Shown piece by piece: positions 1-12,144 of a DNA stretch of 64,000 nucleotides. The position numbers and the translations under genes were made by a program. The first letter of the stretch is position 1; every line of letters starts with the position of its first letter. A model generated the notes under the pieces. The model did no database searches. It was given only the letters and a program-made list of their open reading frames with translations, and was not told where the DNA came from. This DNA comes from Caenorhabditis elegans (taxonomy: Eukaryota; Nematoda; Chromadorea; Rhabditida; Rhabditidae): contig NC_003281.10 of NCBI RefSeq assembly GCF_000002985.6, forward strand, positions 6,324,001-6,388,000, read 5' to 3'.

Positions 1-3000
1 CTTGCATCTATCGACAATCTGCTTTTCTCGGCAGATTTCGCCCTGAAAACGTGTTGTCTTTATACATTTTCCAATCCGGAAAACCGATTTATTTTCCAAA
101 AACTAACCATAAGCTTGTCCATCGTTGGTAAAAGTAGAAACTGACGATTTACCAACGAAAATGGACTTCCTGGGGGTGTAGATGACGTGGCTACGTGTAC
201 TGTCCCAAGTAAACGTTTTGAAAGTTTTCGCATTTTTATCTGAACATGAATTTGATTTTATCTTTTGTGGTAGGAGTGGTTCAATTCATAAATAATAATG
301 TTTTGTGAAAGCAAAAAAAAGGGGTTATCACAAATCAGTAAAAGGCTGGGAAAATTCAACTTGATGATCTATTCGAAAAAGCGTCTTGTTTAGAAATAAA
401 AAAAGAAAATCTAATACGATTCAAAGCGCAATTTTATCGCTTCAGATTCCTCCTCGTTTCATTTTAATAAATTGAAAAACTTCAATAGAAAGTTCAGGAT
501 GATCGAGATCTGTCACTAAAAAAATATGTTTTACCTTTCAGACTCGAAAATTTTAAAACCATGTAAGTTTCTTATAATAGTAATTGTTAAAAATATATAT
601 TTGTAAAAATGAAAGTAAATTTCCACGAAAAGAGAGAAAATGCATTTGACCAGGGACGAATGCGCGAAGAGGTCTGTGAACCGGCAGTGCATGTATGTTA
701 GATATCGACTGCCTCACAGCCGTAAAACCGGCTAACGTAGAGATGGCTATGTGCACTGTGGAGGTATCTAGTATGGTTTTGTGCATTGTTCGAAGTAATT
801 TCTGAAAACACTCGGCAAAAAGGAAAGTACGTCGTCTAACAAGAAAGATCGTCAACGAGAACTACCCGAGGACAAGGTGTTTAGTGTCGGGTTATTGCTG
901 CTTACTCTAAACACCGAAAAGTTACTAGAGTTTTCTAAATGTTTCTCAAAAAAAAAAAAATTGATGAATTCGCGTACAGGTGTCGTTCGAAAGTCCACTG
1001 GTACCATCGGACGGTTCCCTAGTTAGAACCTTTTTCATAAAATTTGGTAGCTAGCTATAGCTGCTCTTTTCTGGTATATTGAAGGTAACCTGCGTGCGAA
1101 AATTTACATAGAAAATGGTAGGACATCACGATATTTTAAACTATCCCACACCAGCCCTATTGAACAATTATTTATTCTTCCCATTCTCATAATCTAGAAG
1201 TCAAACGAATTTATCATCAAATGGGAAAATAAATGTGACGTCGCAAAGTCAGTCCGACATGAAAGGAAGGAGGTGTCAATGAGCCGAGATTTATGGTTAG
1301 GCAAGGGGTTTCCAAGGACCGGCTGCTGCTGTTGTGGAGACCAATCTAAACACTTGTGGTGCAATATGACTCCAACAGAAATCTGTCGGCTCCTTGTTTT
1401 GTTTGTTATTTTAACGCTGATTTATCTTAATATGACCGTGTTGGATTTTGATTTTTTTTCAGAGAATTTCTAACTGCGCAAATTTGGAAACACAAAGCAA
1501 AATGGGAATCTAAATCTAGATTGTTTAACATTCGAAAAATCCCAGTTGATAAACTGTTCTTTAATAAATATGGTTCGAACGGTTCTTGATGATACTTTCT
1601 CACTTCTGAAAACTTCAAAACAATTACATGCTGTCAAGATAATCATAACAAAAACTTCTAACTTTTCACCTCCACAAAAATCCCCGAATAATTAAATATA
1701 TTTATTTCATTTATCTACATATCATCTGAAATGTTCGAGAAATGTAAGTAAAAGTGAAGTAAAAGCAGAATCCGATAAAATATTCATGAGTTATTCACGG
1801 TTTTTCTCTTCCTTTTCTTGCTCAATTCCCCATTCCAAATAATTCATTTTCCTGCCGCCTTCACCCGCATTTTCTACCTTTTATCGGCTCTAATTAGCAC
1901 AACGAAAAGGAGAAAAAGAAGACGTGTGTGCATTGAGGTGCTATAATTGTTGCCACCAAGATTTCCGCTTTTTATTGACGGCTTATGACACAAAAGTGTT
2001 CCGACATTCTTTGCAGTGCAACATGTTTGGGCTTAACCTCTTCGGATTAGGAAAACCCTTCTGAATTTATTGTTTTGGAGTTGCAGACTATTAACTTTTG
2101 GATTACTTCTTTCTTTTTTTCACTTTTTGTGAAGTTAAACCCATTTTTTCTAGAATAGCTTTTCATATTTTAGAGAATCATATATCGCATTTTCAAAAAA
2201 TTATGAAAATATTTAAAGCATTCCGATGTCTCTTGAAGCGTCATTCAAAGCGGAAGGAATATCAAAAATAAAAAACCTATGTGAGCATTTTGATAGTTAG
2301 TTTTTCTGTACGGGACAGGCTACTGAAAAAAACCCCTGTTACAAAAGTTTCTACTCACTCACTTAATTTATGTTGCTGTATATTTTGCAGAAAAATTAGG
2401 TCATTTCCATTTAATTTCCCATACCTTCTGTTCAACCATTTATCACTTGCTCTTTGTGTCGCCCTCCCATCTTCGAAAATTCAACCATATGGACTCGGTT
2501 CCCGTACTTTTCCCATAAATCTAATCCAACTCAACATGTGCATAACAACAAAGCCCCCAAAAAAATCTGAAAAAACGTCACAATGTTTATACGAATATGA
2601 GATCTTAATTTCCTGTTTTTTGTGTTCAACCCGTGTCTATTTCTTTTTATTATAAAAACTAATGATATCGTCGGACCGGCGAGAAGTGGGAAACCAAATA
2701 ACTCGTCTTTCATGAAAATAAAAGAGTTGGGTTGACTTGGCGGGAAGGCGAGTTTTTGCAAATGAAGTAACCAATTATTCAAATTTGAGTTGTTGTTGTT
2801 GTTGTTTGCTCTTCTCCGACTTCTTCGTAGACTCTCCGATAGTAGCCGCAATTTTTGTGTCGATGACTATTTTCTGCTCAATTTAGGTTTAAGGAAGCTT
2901 TTCAAAAGAGAAAATTTTAGAGAAAAATGAAATAAAATAAAATTAGATCAAAATCCAATTCGAAAATTTTTAATTTTAGTTATGGTGTCATTTAAGTGAC

Positions 3001-6000
3001 GGACATCTAATTATTTTCACTACCACACGAAACATGTCATACCGATAAAAATAATATTAAAAATTCACAATTTCAGGCAATGAATAATTAAATTTTTAAA
3101 CTTTTTGAATATCTCCCGAACATTTTAGCCTGAAACTTTTCAGTAACTTCATTTATTGTGTGATTTTCAAAAACTTGTTGGAAAAGTTGAACCCGACTTG
3201 TAATATTTTCAGTCTATCTGAATTATCAATTGAAATATCAAAAAATCATGTTTTCTACTTCATCGGTGACTTTCAAACAAACAAAAACCCATATAGAAAC
3301 CCTTATGATGACCCCAACATCCTGTATCGAACTAATATAATATATCAGTTGGTTCCTGCTACCGGACACATTACCTCAAAAATATTTGCTTGGAAGCGCG
3401 GAAGCGTGTCGAATCTCGGAAGCCGTCGAGTAAACATCCCCGTTCATTCCTGAGCATGTTCCCTTTCATAAGTTCCCCTGCTCCTATCCACCCATCCTCG
3501 TCGTTTAATAACCTCTCAACTTTTGACGCTTAATGAGCCTTCCCACGAGATTTGTCCCTCTCTGTCAACGGGAACGTTCCTTCTTCAACCCTCATTATCC
3601 ATCTCATGTTTCTTCGCGCATTCGATGACACATACCAGTCACCATCCTCCCCTCTAGATTAATTTTCGATGTCAAAATGACTTTTGATAACTGATGAGCA
3701 TTGCACTTCAACTGTCCACCCAATTATCCAGACTTCATCTGCCTCTCTATGAAATTACGGGTTGAGGAATATGAACACAGAGTTTAAATGTAGATTTTCC
3801 TTCAGATACATTCTTTTTATTTGAAATTTTTTTGGTTTTGCAAAATATATGAAAAAATTTCTCGAAATGTTTTTTTCTATTATAGAATTGCCATATATGG
3901 TGCATCAAATCGGTTCTCAGTGCAAATTACAGATTCATATCATCACATTTTCACTACTCGCGGAGTTGTCGAATTGCCAAACCTGGTACCATTTGTAGCG
4001 GTTTCCCTGTCATAACCAATTCAGCTGTCTCACTGAACAACGGGGTGTGCTCACAGAGCAAGTACGCTTCAAGTTCCAACCCCCGAATTAAAATTCCCCT
4101 ATTTTATCACCTGACACCTCGAATTTGGCCCTTCAAGAAGTAGAACTTCATATTTTCTTCTCGATGAACATTCAAATAGCTTGCAAAGAAAACCACCGAA
4201 ATTCCGGATTCTCTAGAATTGATTCAACAAAAAGCTCCCAATAATTTGTTGTGTAGAAAAATGTGAATTGTTGCTTGTTGCTTCACTCATGTCCAATCTC
4301 TTGTGCCATTAGCCTCAAGTGGTATGTGACCTCCTAGATGGGAAGAGGGAGTAGTAGATTCAAATCAAATTTGCCCATTTCAAAAGTTAGGACATTCGTC
4401 TTCCTACTCTCACTTTTGGAATCAATCCGAGTTCTCATCCATCACTTCCATGAGCTTCTCCAAACGATTTGGTTTATTTGGAACTTTTTCGAATAAAACT
4501 CTTTCAACTTTCTTTATCTAAAAAAAACATTGGGATATTTTGCCAAAAACAAATTCCCGCAGCAGGAAATTTCGTCTGCAGGCTTGCCTACCTAAAGTCA
4601 TATGTAGATATGGCAAAAATATATTTATATATTTATACCTGTGAATTGTTACTAACTCATTTGTAATTGTGTATAACAACCTCAAAAATTAACTGAAAGT
4701 TTTATGGAGCCTATTTTCTCTAATTGTAGTTTATTGCTCTGCAACTATCCTAGAGCTCTTGTACCATCTGCATTAATATCAACTATATACCGTATGCGAA
4801 GAGCAGTGCTCTATTTCTCTCTTTCCCCATCCACTCGCATTACCATTATAATCGGGAAATGAGTGGTCAATTGATGGTAAGTAACACATGTTTCACACCA
4901 AGTGACATAGTTGTTTTGTACTTCTCCTCCTCCCACTTCCTATACATGCCAATTATCTGACCTTCTTCTTCTTCTTCAGTATCTTCCAGTAGATTTTTGT
5001 TTCCCACTTCTTCCTGCCATCATCATCATCTAATTCGCACATACATATCTTTTCCTCTTCCATGCCAAAACACTTGAAAACGTTTCGTTTCGCGGTAACG
5101 CGCAACCAAGGATCCGTCGTCTCCCCCATCTATTCATATCGTTACGTCCTCTTGACTTCTGATTCCGAATCAAAAGGATTTGGATATATGGCGATTTGGA
5201 TATTAATATGAATCTATGAAACTTTTAAGTCTTAACCGGATAATAATGGATTTTGTGTTCTAACTTCAAAGTTAGAAATTCTGGACCAAAAAAAAACATA
5301 CCGACGTTATCTATGTGGCCGCAGAAAGAAAATAATCGGCCACTCTCAATCGAAACTGAACCCATTGAGAAGCGGGTTGTTGCGCTCGTGAAACAGTGAA
5401 AATTTGGTTTTTTTTTTTCGTAAAACACTCTTTACAACCGACTTTCCCGAAAATTGAAAATCGTTCTAAAATCCTATTGAGCGCGGTATAATAATCTGTA
5501 ATAGAATTATCGATACTTATAGTTTTATTTTATGAAGAAATGGAAATCCCGTTGCCGAGGGTCCTAACTTTTTTCACTGCTCACAACCAAGTTTCTTGCC
5601 AAGACTCATAAATCCTGCCCCACCTTCTGCCAACCGGAGTTGTAAATTTTTTTCGCGCACATTCACACAATATGCAACTTCTGTTCTTATTCACCCTGGT
5701 TATTAGTGCTCCTCACCCGATAAACTCATAAAAATGGGCGTGCACAGACCGCCCATCTCTGTGTTATCTGATACACACGCCACTCGTATCATATTTTTGT
5801 GAGCAAAGAGCTCTCTCACTCCCCACACTGTGCGCGAAAAATTGAGCTATTGGAGGCAGGGAAAGAGAAGGGGACCATTGAAATCGGAGACATGCTCCAA
5901 ATCCACCTTTCCGGCTCACAGATTAGATCGGCTAGTGGTTCTTTATTATTAAGAAAACTTTGATTTTTTGATTTTGTTAATTGAAAAAACTTGGTTAAAA

Positions 6001-7748
6001 ACCGATTAAAAAAACGTTATAAATTAATGTGCACTCATCATGATCATTCTTTCTTCCAATTTTTTCGTTCAAATATTTGTTTAATTCTTGTTGATGACTC
6101 TCTCCGCATTTTTACATTTCTACATCCGTATCCATATCCCACTCCCCCTTCCCGCTCCTATCACAATGTTTCAAATACTTATCAAAAAGTTTTGCGACAA
6201 CTTTTCCTCCATTGTATCACAATATCAATGCAATCTATCAATCAATTTGCCTGTTCACGGTTCTCACATTTGATAGATATTTAATTGAATCTCATTAAAA
6301 TGTTCACTCTTTGCTCATCAGCTCATCAATCACTTGTCAAATTGACACGATTCTGAGATATCGAGGAAAACCCTTAAGTTCATTATATTCTCTAATAGAA
6401 GAGCATGGCTTGAAGCGTGAGCTGAAAAGCAGAGGGAGTTGGATTAAGCAAAAATCTAAGGTTCAGGTCTAAGTTTAACATTTATTCTAGACCTGAACTT
6501 TGTTTTATTCTCAAGATTGTATATTCCGAAAGTCTGTTCTATATCCTGCACCATGTTAGCAGTAATCAAATCTTGTATTGTTTCCCATCATTTTCTCCTC
6601 TTTTCTCTTCCACACCATTACCTGTAATAATCAAACCGGATTGGCGTTGTCTTTTCTACATCTACATACATTGTTGCTACGTCACTAAACCGTATTGTTT
6701 TTGTTTGAAAAAAAATCAAATGAAGAATAACTCCATTAATTTTACAACTTCGAAAATATTCGGTGAAGAATGTTTTTGAGCTTACTTCGGAAGGATACCT
6801 GAAACCGGACATGTTTTCAAAATGGCATAAAAATATTTTTTGATTGGAAAACCAAGTCTGAATTATCTTTGGCTGAAAACTCCGTAGATTATAAAAATTT
6901 AAAGATGTATATCGTCAATTGGGAATTTTTGAAAACCGTTCCTATACTGCAAAAATGTCAAAATATTCTGAAACAACTTTTCAAACATTTTTTGGATTTC
7001 TTTATTTGGAGTCAAGAAGTGGTGAAAACTCATATTTTTGCTAAATAAAAAATTAATTGTTTTTTAATTGTCGGTATTTAAAAATTATAATTGTAAGGTT
7101 TCACTCTGTAGCAATGCTCGAAACTACCCAAAACTTTCAATAAAATAACAAATAAATCTCGTTGTCTGACTTTAGCCCGAGTTACATTTTTAGGCGTATT
7201 TTGAATTATGATATTTTTGCCAAAAAAAAAATCAAGCACACCCGAAAAAAGGAAATACTGAATGGTTTATGTTCATTCCAATTTACATTCATCTCTTTCC
7301 TTTTCCAACCTATAACCCCAATTGAATTCAATCGAAAAACACTTGACAATCTGTCAATTGTTTTGATGACAAACAATGATGCCCTTTTGTATTACGCAAT
7401 CATGGTCCTTTTGGCTTCTTCTTTTCAGTCTTGACAATTCCGATTACACTTGAAAATGTATACATCTTCTTCTCTTCGTTTGCTTCTTTTTCATGTGATG
7501 CTTCATATTTTTCTCACATTTCTTGCTCATTAGTCTGAAGGTTTTTGGTATATTTCAAAGTTTGCATTGATTCAAAAAACAAAAGAAGTATAAATAAATT
7601 CAAAAATTTCAATTTAAAAAGCTTCTCCCTCTTTGCATTTCTATAAAATTCAATTCTCTTTTCTCCTGGCACCGCCCATTCCGAATTTCCGCTCCTCCCT
7701 CTTTTGCCTTTATTCATCTCTTTTGTTTCAGTATCCCTACATGATCTG
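1..7748. other. 7.7-kb stretch without a recognisable gene
   Basis: Reading frames here are short, lack convincing paired splice sites and match no family I know. The sequence is AT-rich with pyrimidine-rich tracts. It contains three small perfect inverted repeats (122-158, 876-915, 6461-6498) and a few GC-richer patches (about 640-900 and 5690-5900). It may be promoter or intron sequence of a gene lying to the left, or regulatory DNA for the PEBP-like gene that starts at 7749. One ORF at 1273-1473 is listed separately because it is not simple low-complexity sequence. Confidence 0.5.
1273..1473 (+). CDS. possible small ORF, cysteine cluster plus one membrane segment (weak)
   Basis: This 66-residue frame starts MSMSRDLW. 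It has a four-cysteine run preceded by a glycine (GCCCCGD, residues 17-23) and then a hydrophobic stretch (LLVLFVILTLIYL) that could span a membrane once. Cysteine runs beside a membrane segment are typical palmitoylation sites, so a small type II membrane protein or a first coding exon is conceivable. Against this, the frame ends by reading through a T-tract and CAG near 1452-1463 that looks like a 3' splice site. I see no partner exon and recognise no homologue. It may be a chance ORF. Confidence 0.2.
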   Translation: MSMSRDLWLGKGFPRTGCCCCGDQSKHLWCNMTPTEICRLLVLFVILTLIYLNMTVLDFDFFSENF

Positions 7749-10700
7749 ATGAACCTTCAAATCCTTCTTCTTCTCTTACTATTCTGCCACGTGGCAGCCG
7801 TCTGTCGGGACACTGAAACATGCATTGAACGAGTGAAAGAAGTGGTTGCTGCTCCGAGACGGTGAGTAATTATTACTGAAGAAAACTAGGACCACCCACT
7901 GTGCATTATGAAGTGTTAGAACAGCAGGTAGCCGACCCATTAGGGATTAAGAATCAATTAGTCGAGATGGTTCCGGATTTGTAATTTGATATTTTGGAGG
8001 GAGAGAGCTGTTTTTTGAGTATCCATTACTTTGTACAATGAGTTTTTTAAACCGACAATGAGTTACATTTGAGCTCAAAAGATGCTGAAATTGCACCAAA
8101 TGAAGCAATCACGTAATCATTAACAAATAAAAAGCAACATAATTAAGTTTAAATGAATCGATTTAAATTTCTTTAAAACATATTTTAATAATTTGGACAA
8201 ATAAGTTTCACTTGTTTTAAAACAAACTTCTTAAAGCAGAATCTCAACAAGTAAGAACAACACTTTGTGTTTTAGAAGTAACTAAAGTTTTCAAAATGAT
8301 AACCATTATTTTAATTATTTAATTTCACCAATTTTCTTTGAATTTTCAGTTTCTGGTTTGGAGAGCAACGGTCAGCTCTTTGTTCCAACCGAAATGCAAA
8401 ATCTCTAGAGTGTGGTGGACCTCCACAGCTGGCAAGCTTCCATTCAATTGCTAGTCGGCTTTTCAGGTTTGGTTCTGTTTTTTTTCTACTGTTCCGGAAA
8501 AAATATGTTATGTTGTTTGTTGCAACCTACAATTATCTTGAAATGCTGCTGGTTTGAAAGTCATAATTATAAAAGCGGCAAGAAATATATACATGCCTTT
8601 TTTAAACATCAGAAAACTTTTGTAGGTGTGAGGCGGTATTAATTTTGAAATACGTTTTCTACTTCTGTTTTGTATAAAAAATGTAATTCCAGAGTCAAAA
8701 CTTACCATTCTGCATATCTACGTAACTTATATATCTTCCCAAGAGTTACCTATCGAGCTTCACCTGGACATTATCGTGCTTGTGAGCATGACTTCTTCAG
8801 TGGAAATACTTCTGCAGTTCAAGCAGATCCTGATATGGATCCTGTTGAGCCGTTCAGAATCAGAAAGCGCCCTGAGATTACTTGGAGTGGACTTCAATAT
8901 GATGAGCAATACACAGTTGTCATCACTGATGTTGGATATGCAACAATTAACTTTTTGGCAGTTGATTTCCCAAAAGCAACAAAGATTTTGAAAGATTATG
9001 AGCCAACAGAGAATTATCGTCCATCTCCAAATCCAATGGTTGTACTTGTTTTTCGAAACGGAAGAGCTGATATTGAAAGTCCGAAAAGTGAAGAAGATTT
9101 TAATTTGCCACAATTCATGTTGAAGCATGAACTTGAAGATGATCTAGTTGGATTGTCTTTAATAGTTGCAAGTAGTGATCCATTTGCAATCGAAAAGCAG
9201 AGATTAAGAGGAAAAGTTGATTATTGTCACAGTCTTCTTCAGAAAAGACTTGCATCAAATCCTCCACGTCACCATACAATTCTTCATCGTCTTCCAATCG
9301 ATGAAATTGATTCATGGCTTTCAGTATCATTTGATCAACATCAAGTTAATGGAAATGTTTGCTGTCAAAGAATTAAGCTACCGTAAGTTATAATTGGTGG
9401 AAGATATTATCAGCTGCTCCCGAGCTTAGCTCCAAATTGAAAAATTCTAGCTACAACCTAACTTTTTTGTTTCGTTATAAATTTGGATAAAACATTGGCT
9501 ATTCTTGGGCGTTGTCCAAACCAAGCCCTTTCCAAGTTTTACCCAATTTAGTAAATATCATGGACAAGAAATTGGTAAGACCAACGTTATAACATCGAGA
9601 ATACAAAGTTTTTGAGCAATACAATTTGTCTGTATTTACTATATGTAGTAGCATTTTGAACTGTTTGAAATACGAGTATATGAGTAAGAATCATGTTCTC
9701 CTGTTCTACAAAACTTTGTATTTTATAAGCACAGAAAACATTACGTGGCCATATGTTTTAAAAGAAAATTTCAATTTGCTTTTTAACTTGGTAATAAATT
9801 TTCCAATAAAAACTCTACATACTCGCTTTATTCAGGAAAACATCCATATTCCTGGATCCTCTTGGTGACGTGTCTATTTCTGCACTGACAACTTTAACAC
9901 CTCCATCAATAAGTTCAATGAGAATATCGTCATCACAATCCAATTATATTAACTATCACCGACAGACTAGAAATTTCGTTGGTAAGTCTTGTAGAGCACA
10001 TTTTATTTTTCTAAACGTAATAAGGCATACTATGGCTCAAGTAAATTTGACGCGATTTCAATTGATACTGTCCTGAATACCCACAAGGAGATATTTTATT
10101 CTAAAATAGAAACACCTCAAAAATAAAAAAATAAAAATATTTCCAGAGCTCTCAAATGAAAAGTTTTCTCTTGCCATAATCGATGCTCATCACGGTCACT
10201 TGCATTGGCTCGAAGTAGACATTCCGGCGGCTAACTTGAATGCAGCCAATGGAAATGGGCTCACGGTGAGCGCTCTTTTTTCTATTTCCGATTAAAAAAT
10301 GTTTGTCGTTCGAAACATGCTTCATTTGATGGCATTTTGGCGCTAAAAACTCATCAAAACTGGTACGAATGCAATAATGGCACGGCGAGCGCGGCTCCCA
10401 GTTTTCGAAAAAACTTTAGTTTTTGCCAATTTCATGCTTCAAAAAATCAACAATCAAGAGTTTCCAAAACTAGGGGGCAACAAAGAAGAGCACAATGAGC
10501 AAAATTGAGTTTCACTGAACAAAATGCAATGAAATAAAACACTTCCTGATATGGCCACTTTAGTCTCTTGTAGTAGAAGATGCTACGCAATGAAATTTCC
10601 TGATTTTAGAAAGCCGACTACGTGCCGTTGATTCCAAAGAAGCCGTCCACGTGTCATTCGTATCTGTTTGTACTTCTTGCTCAGCCAGCATCAATGCAAA

Positions 10701-11716
10701 CATTGGAATCATATTGTGAAGGAATGTGTGAGACGAGGAAAAAGTTCAGGTAATTGGAAAATATTAGAAAAAAATTGCATTTGATTTCGGCCTAGAAGTA
10801 GAGGAAATCTGTGTTTATACGGAAGATCTTTCCAGAAAGAGTGTAGATTGTCAAGAACAACTTTATTTTTAATTTTCTGATATTTTGATTTTTCCTTTAT
10901 TCGAGTTGGTGAAGTTGGAAATTTTGTTTAAGCACGCATATTATAGTTAAAAATAATCGAATGCACATCATAATAAAACTTTCTAAAAAAATTGATGTGG
11001 TAAATTGCCAAATTTGCCAAAAATGTGTACTTTCTCATTAATTTCGAGCATTGGGCCCCTAAAGTGTACGAACAATTTGAACGCAATTGAAACAGAAGGC
11101 GTTTCAAAAACATAGAAAAGAAATACACAGGTGGGGAGAACATTGTTTTTATGGTGGATACCGTCTTCATGTTCACTCAAATATTTCGAATTTTACGACT
11201 CTCATTTAGAAGTGTACATACACAATCAAATGTGGTCGTAAGATGGGCGAATTTTAGATACCGGACATATTTCGAGATCAGGGGTGGGCGGCTAATAGCC
11301 GAATTAGTCGACTTTTTAACCGATTAGCCGAATTAGCCGTTAGCCGAAAAAAACGGTTAGCCGCCCACCCCTGTTCGAGATCCGATCAGCGTACTTTAAC
11401 ATCGAAAAACGTCTCAATTTTCAGATTAGAATTGTTCAAGCAACAACATGGTCTGCGTCTCTCAGCTCTCTCCACAGTCTCATCTTGCTATGATCTACCA
11501 TATGCTTATCATATCCTAATGAAGGATGCAAGTCAGAATCGAACAATGGAACGTCGTGGTAGCAAGCACCGGTCTTCTCTATATTCAGATATGTCTTCGG
11601 AAGTATGTGCTGCATTCCATGTGTCTCCACATCACAAGTGTCCAATAAGTCAATCATCCTTCACTGTTTCAATAATTGGAGCAGTTTTTCTTGTTGTTCT
11701 TGCTCACTTGTTCTAG
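7749..11716 (+). CDS. secreted PEBP-like protein, probably GPI-anchored
   Basis: Seven exons join in frame: 7749-7861, 8350-8466, 8693-9382, 9836-9981, 10147-10265, 10610-10749, 11425-11716. They give about 538 residues. The start encodes a signal peptide (MNLQILLLLLLFCHVAAVC). Exon 3 carries a phosphatidylethanolamine-binding-protein-like region (PEITWSG, then YTVVITDVG). A second such region spans exons 4-7 and includes HLHWLEVDIP and a CHSYLFVLLAQ strand, both typical of the PEBP fold. The canonical ligand-pocket DPD and GxHR motifs are not intact, so classical phospholipid or kinase binding is doubtful. The C-terminus is a hydrophobic tail (VSIIGAVFLVVLAHLF) with no cytoplasmic extension, which fits a GPI signal or a membrane anchor. 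The role is unknown. I think this is C56G2.4, from memory. Introns hold a 95-bp foldback element (11279-11373). Confidence 0.85.
11279..11373. repeat. 95-bp foldback element with 17-bp perfect terminal inverted repeats
   Basis: The ends 11279-11295 (CAGGGGTGGGCGGCTAA) and 11357-11373 are exact reverse complements. The interior repeats short GCCGAATTAG-like segments. The element lies in the last intron of the PEBP-like gene. Its GC-rich arms stand out from the surrounding AT-rich intron. It looks like a MITE or foldback repeat; I could not identify a target-site duplication by eye. Confidence 0.8.
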
Positions 11717-11826
11717 GTTTAATATTTTGTTTCTTCTGTTTCTTACGGGTTCTATTCATTTTCACCCATTTTAGAACATCATTCTCTGCTGTTTTCCCAG
11801 TGTTTTCTTAAACAATATAAACCATT
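11715..11826 (+). repeat. 3' UTR segment, first copy of a ~110-bp direct repeat
   Basis: The sequence directly after the PEBP-like stop codon (from GGTTTAATATTTTG to TTTTCTTAAACAATA and AAACCATT) recurs at about 14330-14443 with few differences. It includes the likely 3' end region of this mRNA. The satellite array lies between the two copies. Confidence 0.8.
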
Positions 11827-12144
11827 AAAATGAACTCGACTTCCAAGGAGACTTTAAGCGTACCTTCCTGGATATCATCGTTAGCAAAAATTGGTCAACT
11901 AGCAAGTTGTGCACAAATATGTAATAAACAACATTGAAGTTGAATACTTTTTGAAAAATATAGATTTGGCAAAACTACGGAGGGAATGTAAGAATGTGAC
12001 AGATTCAGTGAAAACGAGTGCATTTGATTCAATCGCCTGTAACTTTTTACTGGCTTCGAGTATCAAAAAGTGTTCAACTGCTAAAGTGTTGCGACTGATC
12101 TGAAGAACAAAATTGCAGTTTCATCCGTACTTTCTTCCGTACTC
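11827..12144. other. unique spacer before the satellite array
   Basis: About 320 bases of ordinary-looking AT-rich sequence separate the 3' UTR copy from the repeat array. A 64-codon open frame at 11909-12103 shows no recognisable motif and no splice context. I see no gene here. Confidence 0.5.

Noticed and set aside
553-855. 100-codon minus-strand frame
   Set aside because: No known domain, no splice sites that extend it, and ends in an AT-rich run.
8412-8642. 76-codon frame after the second PEBP-gene exon
   Set aside because: It runs through the donor at 8467 and into intron; the spliced frame is different.
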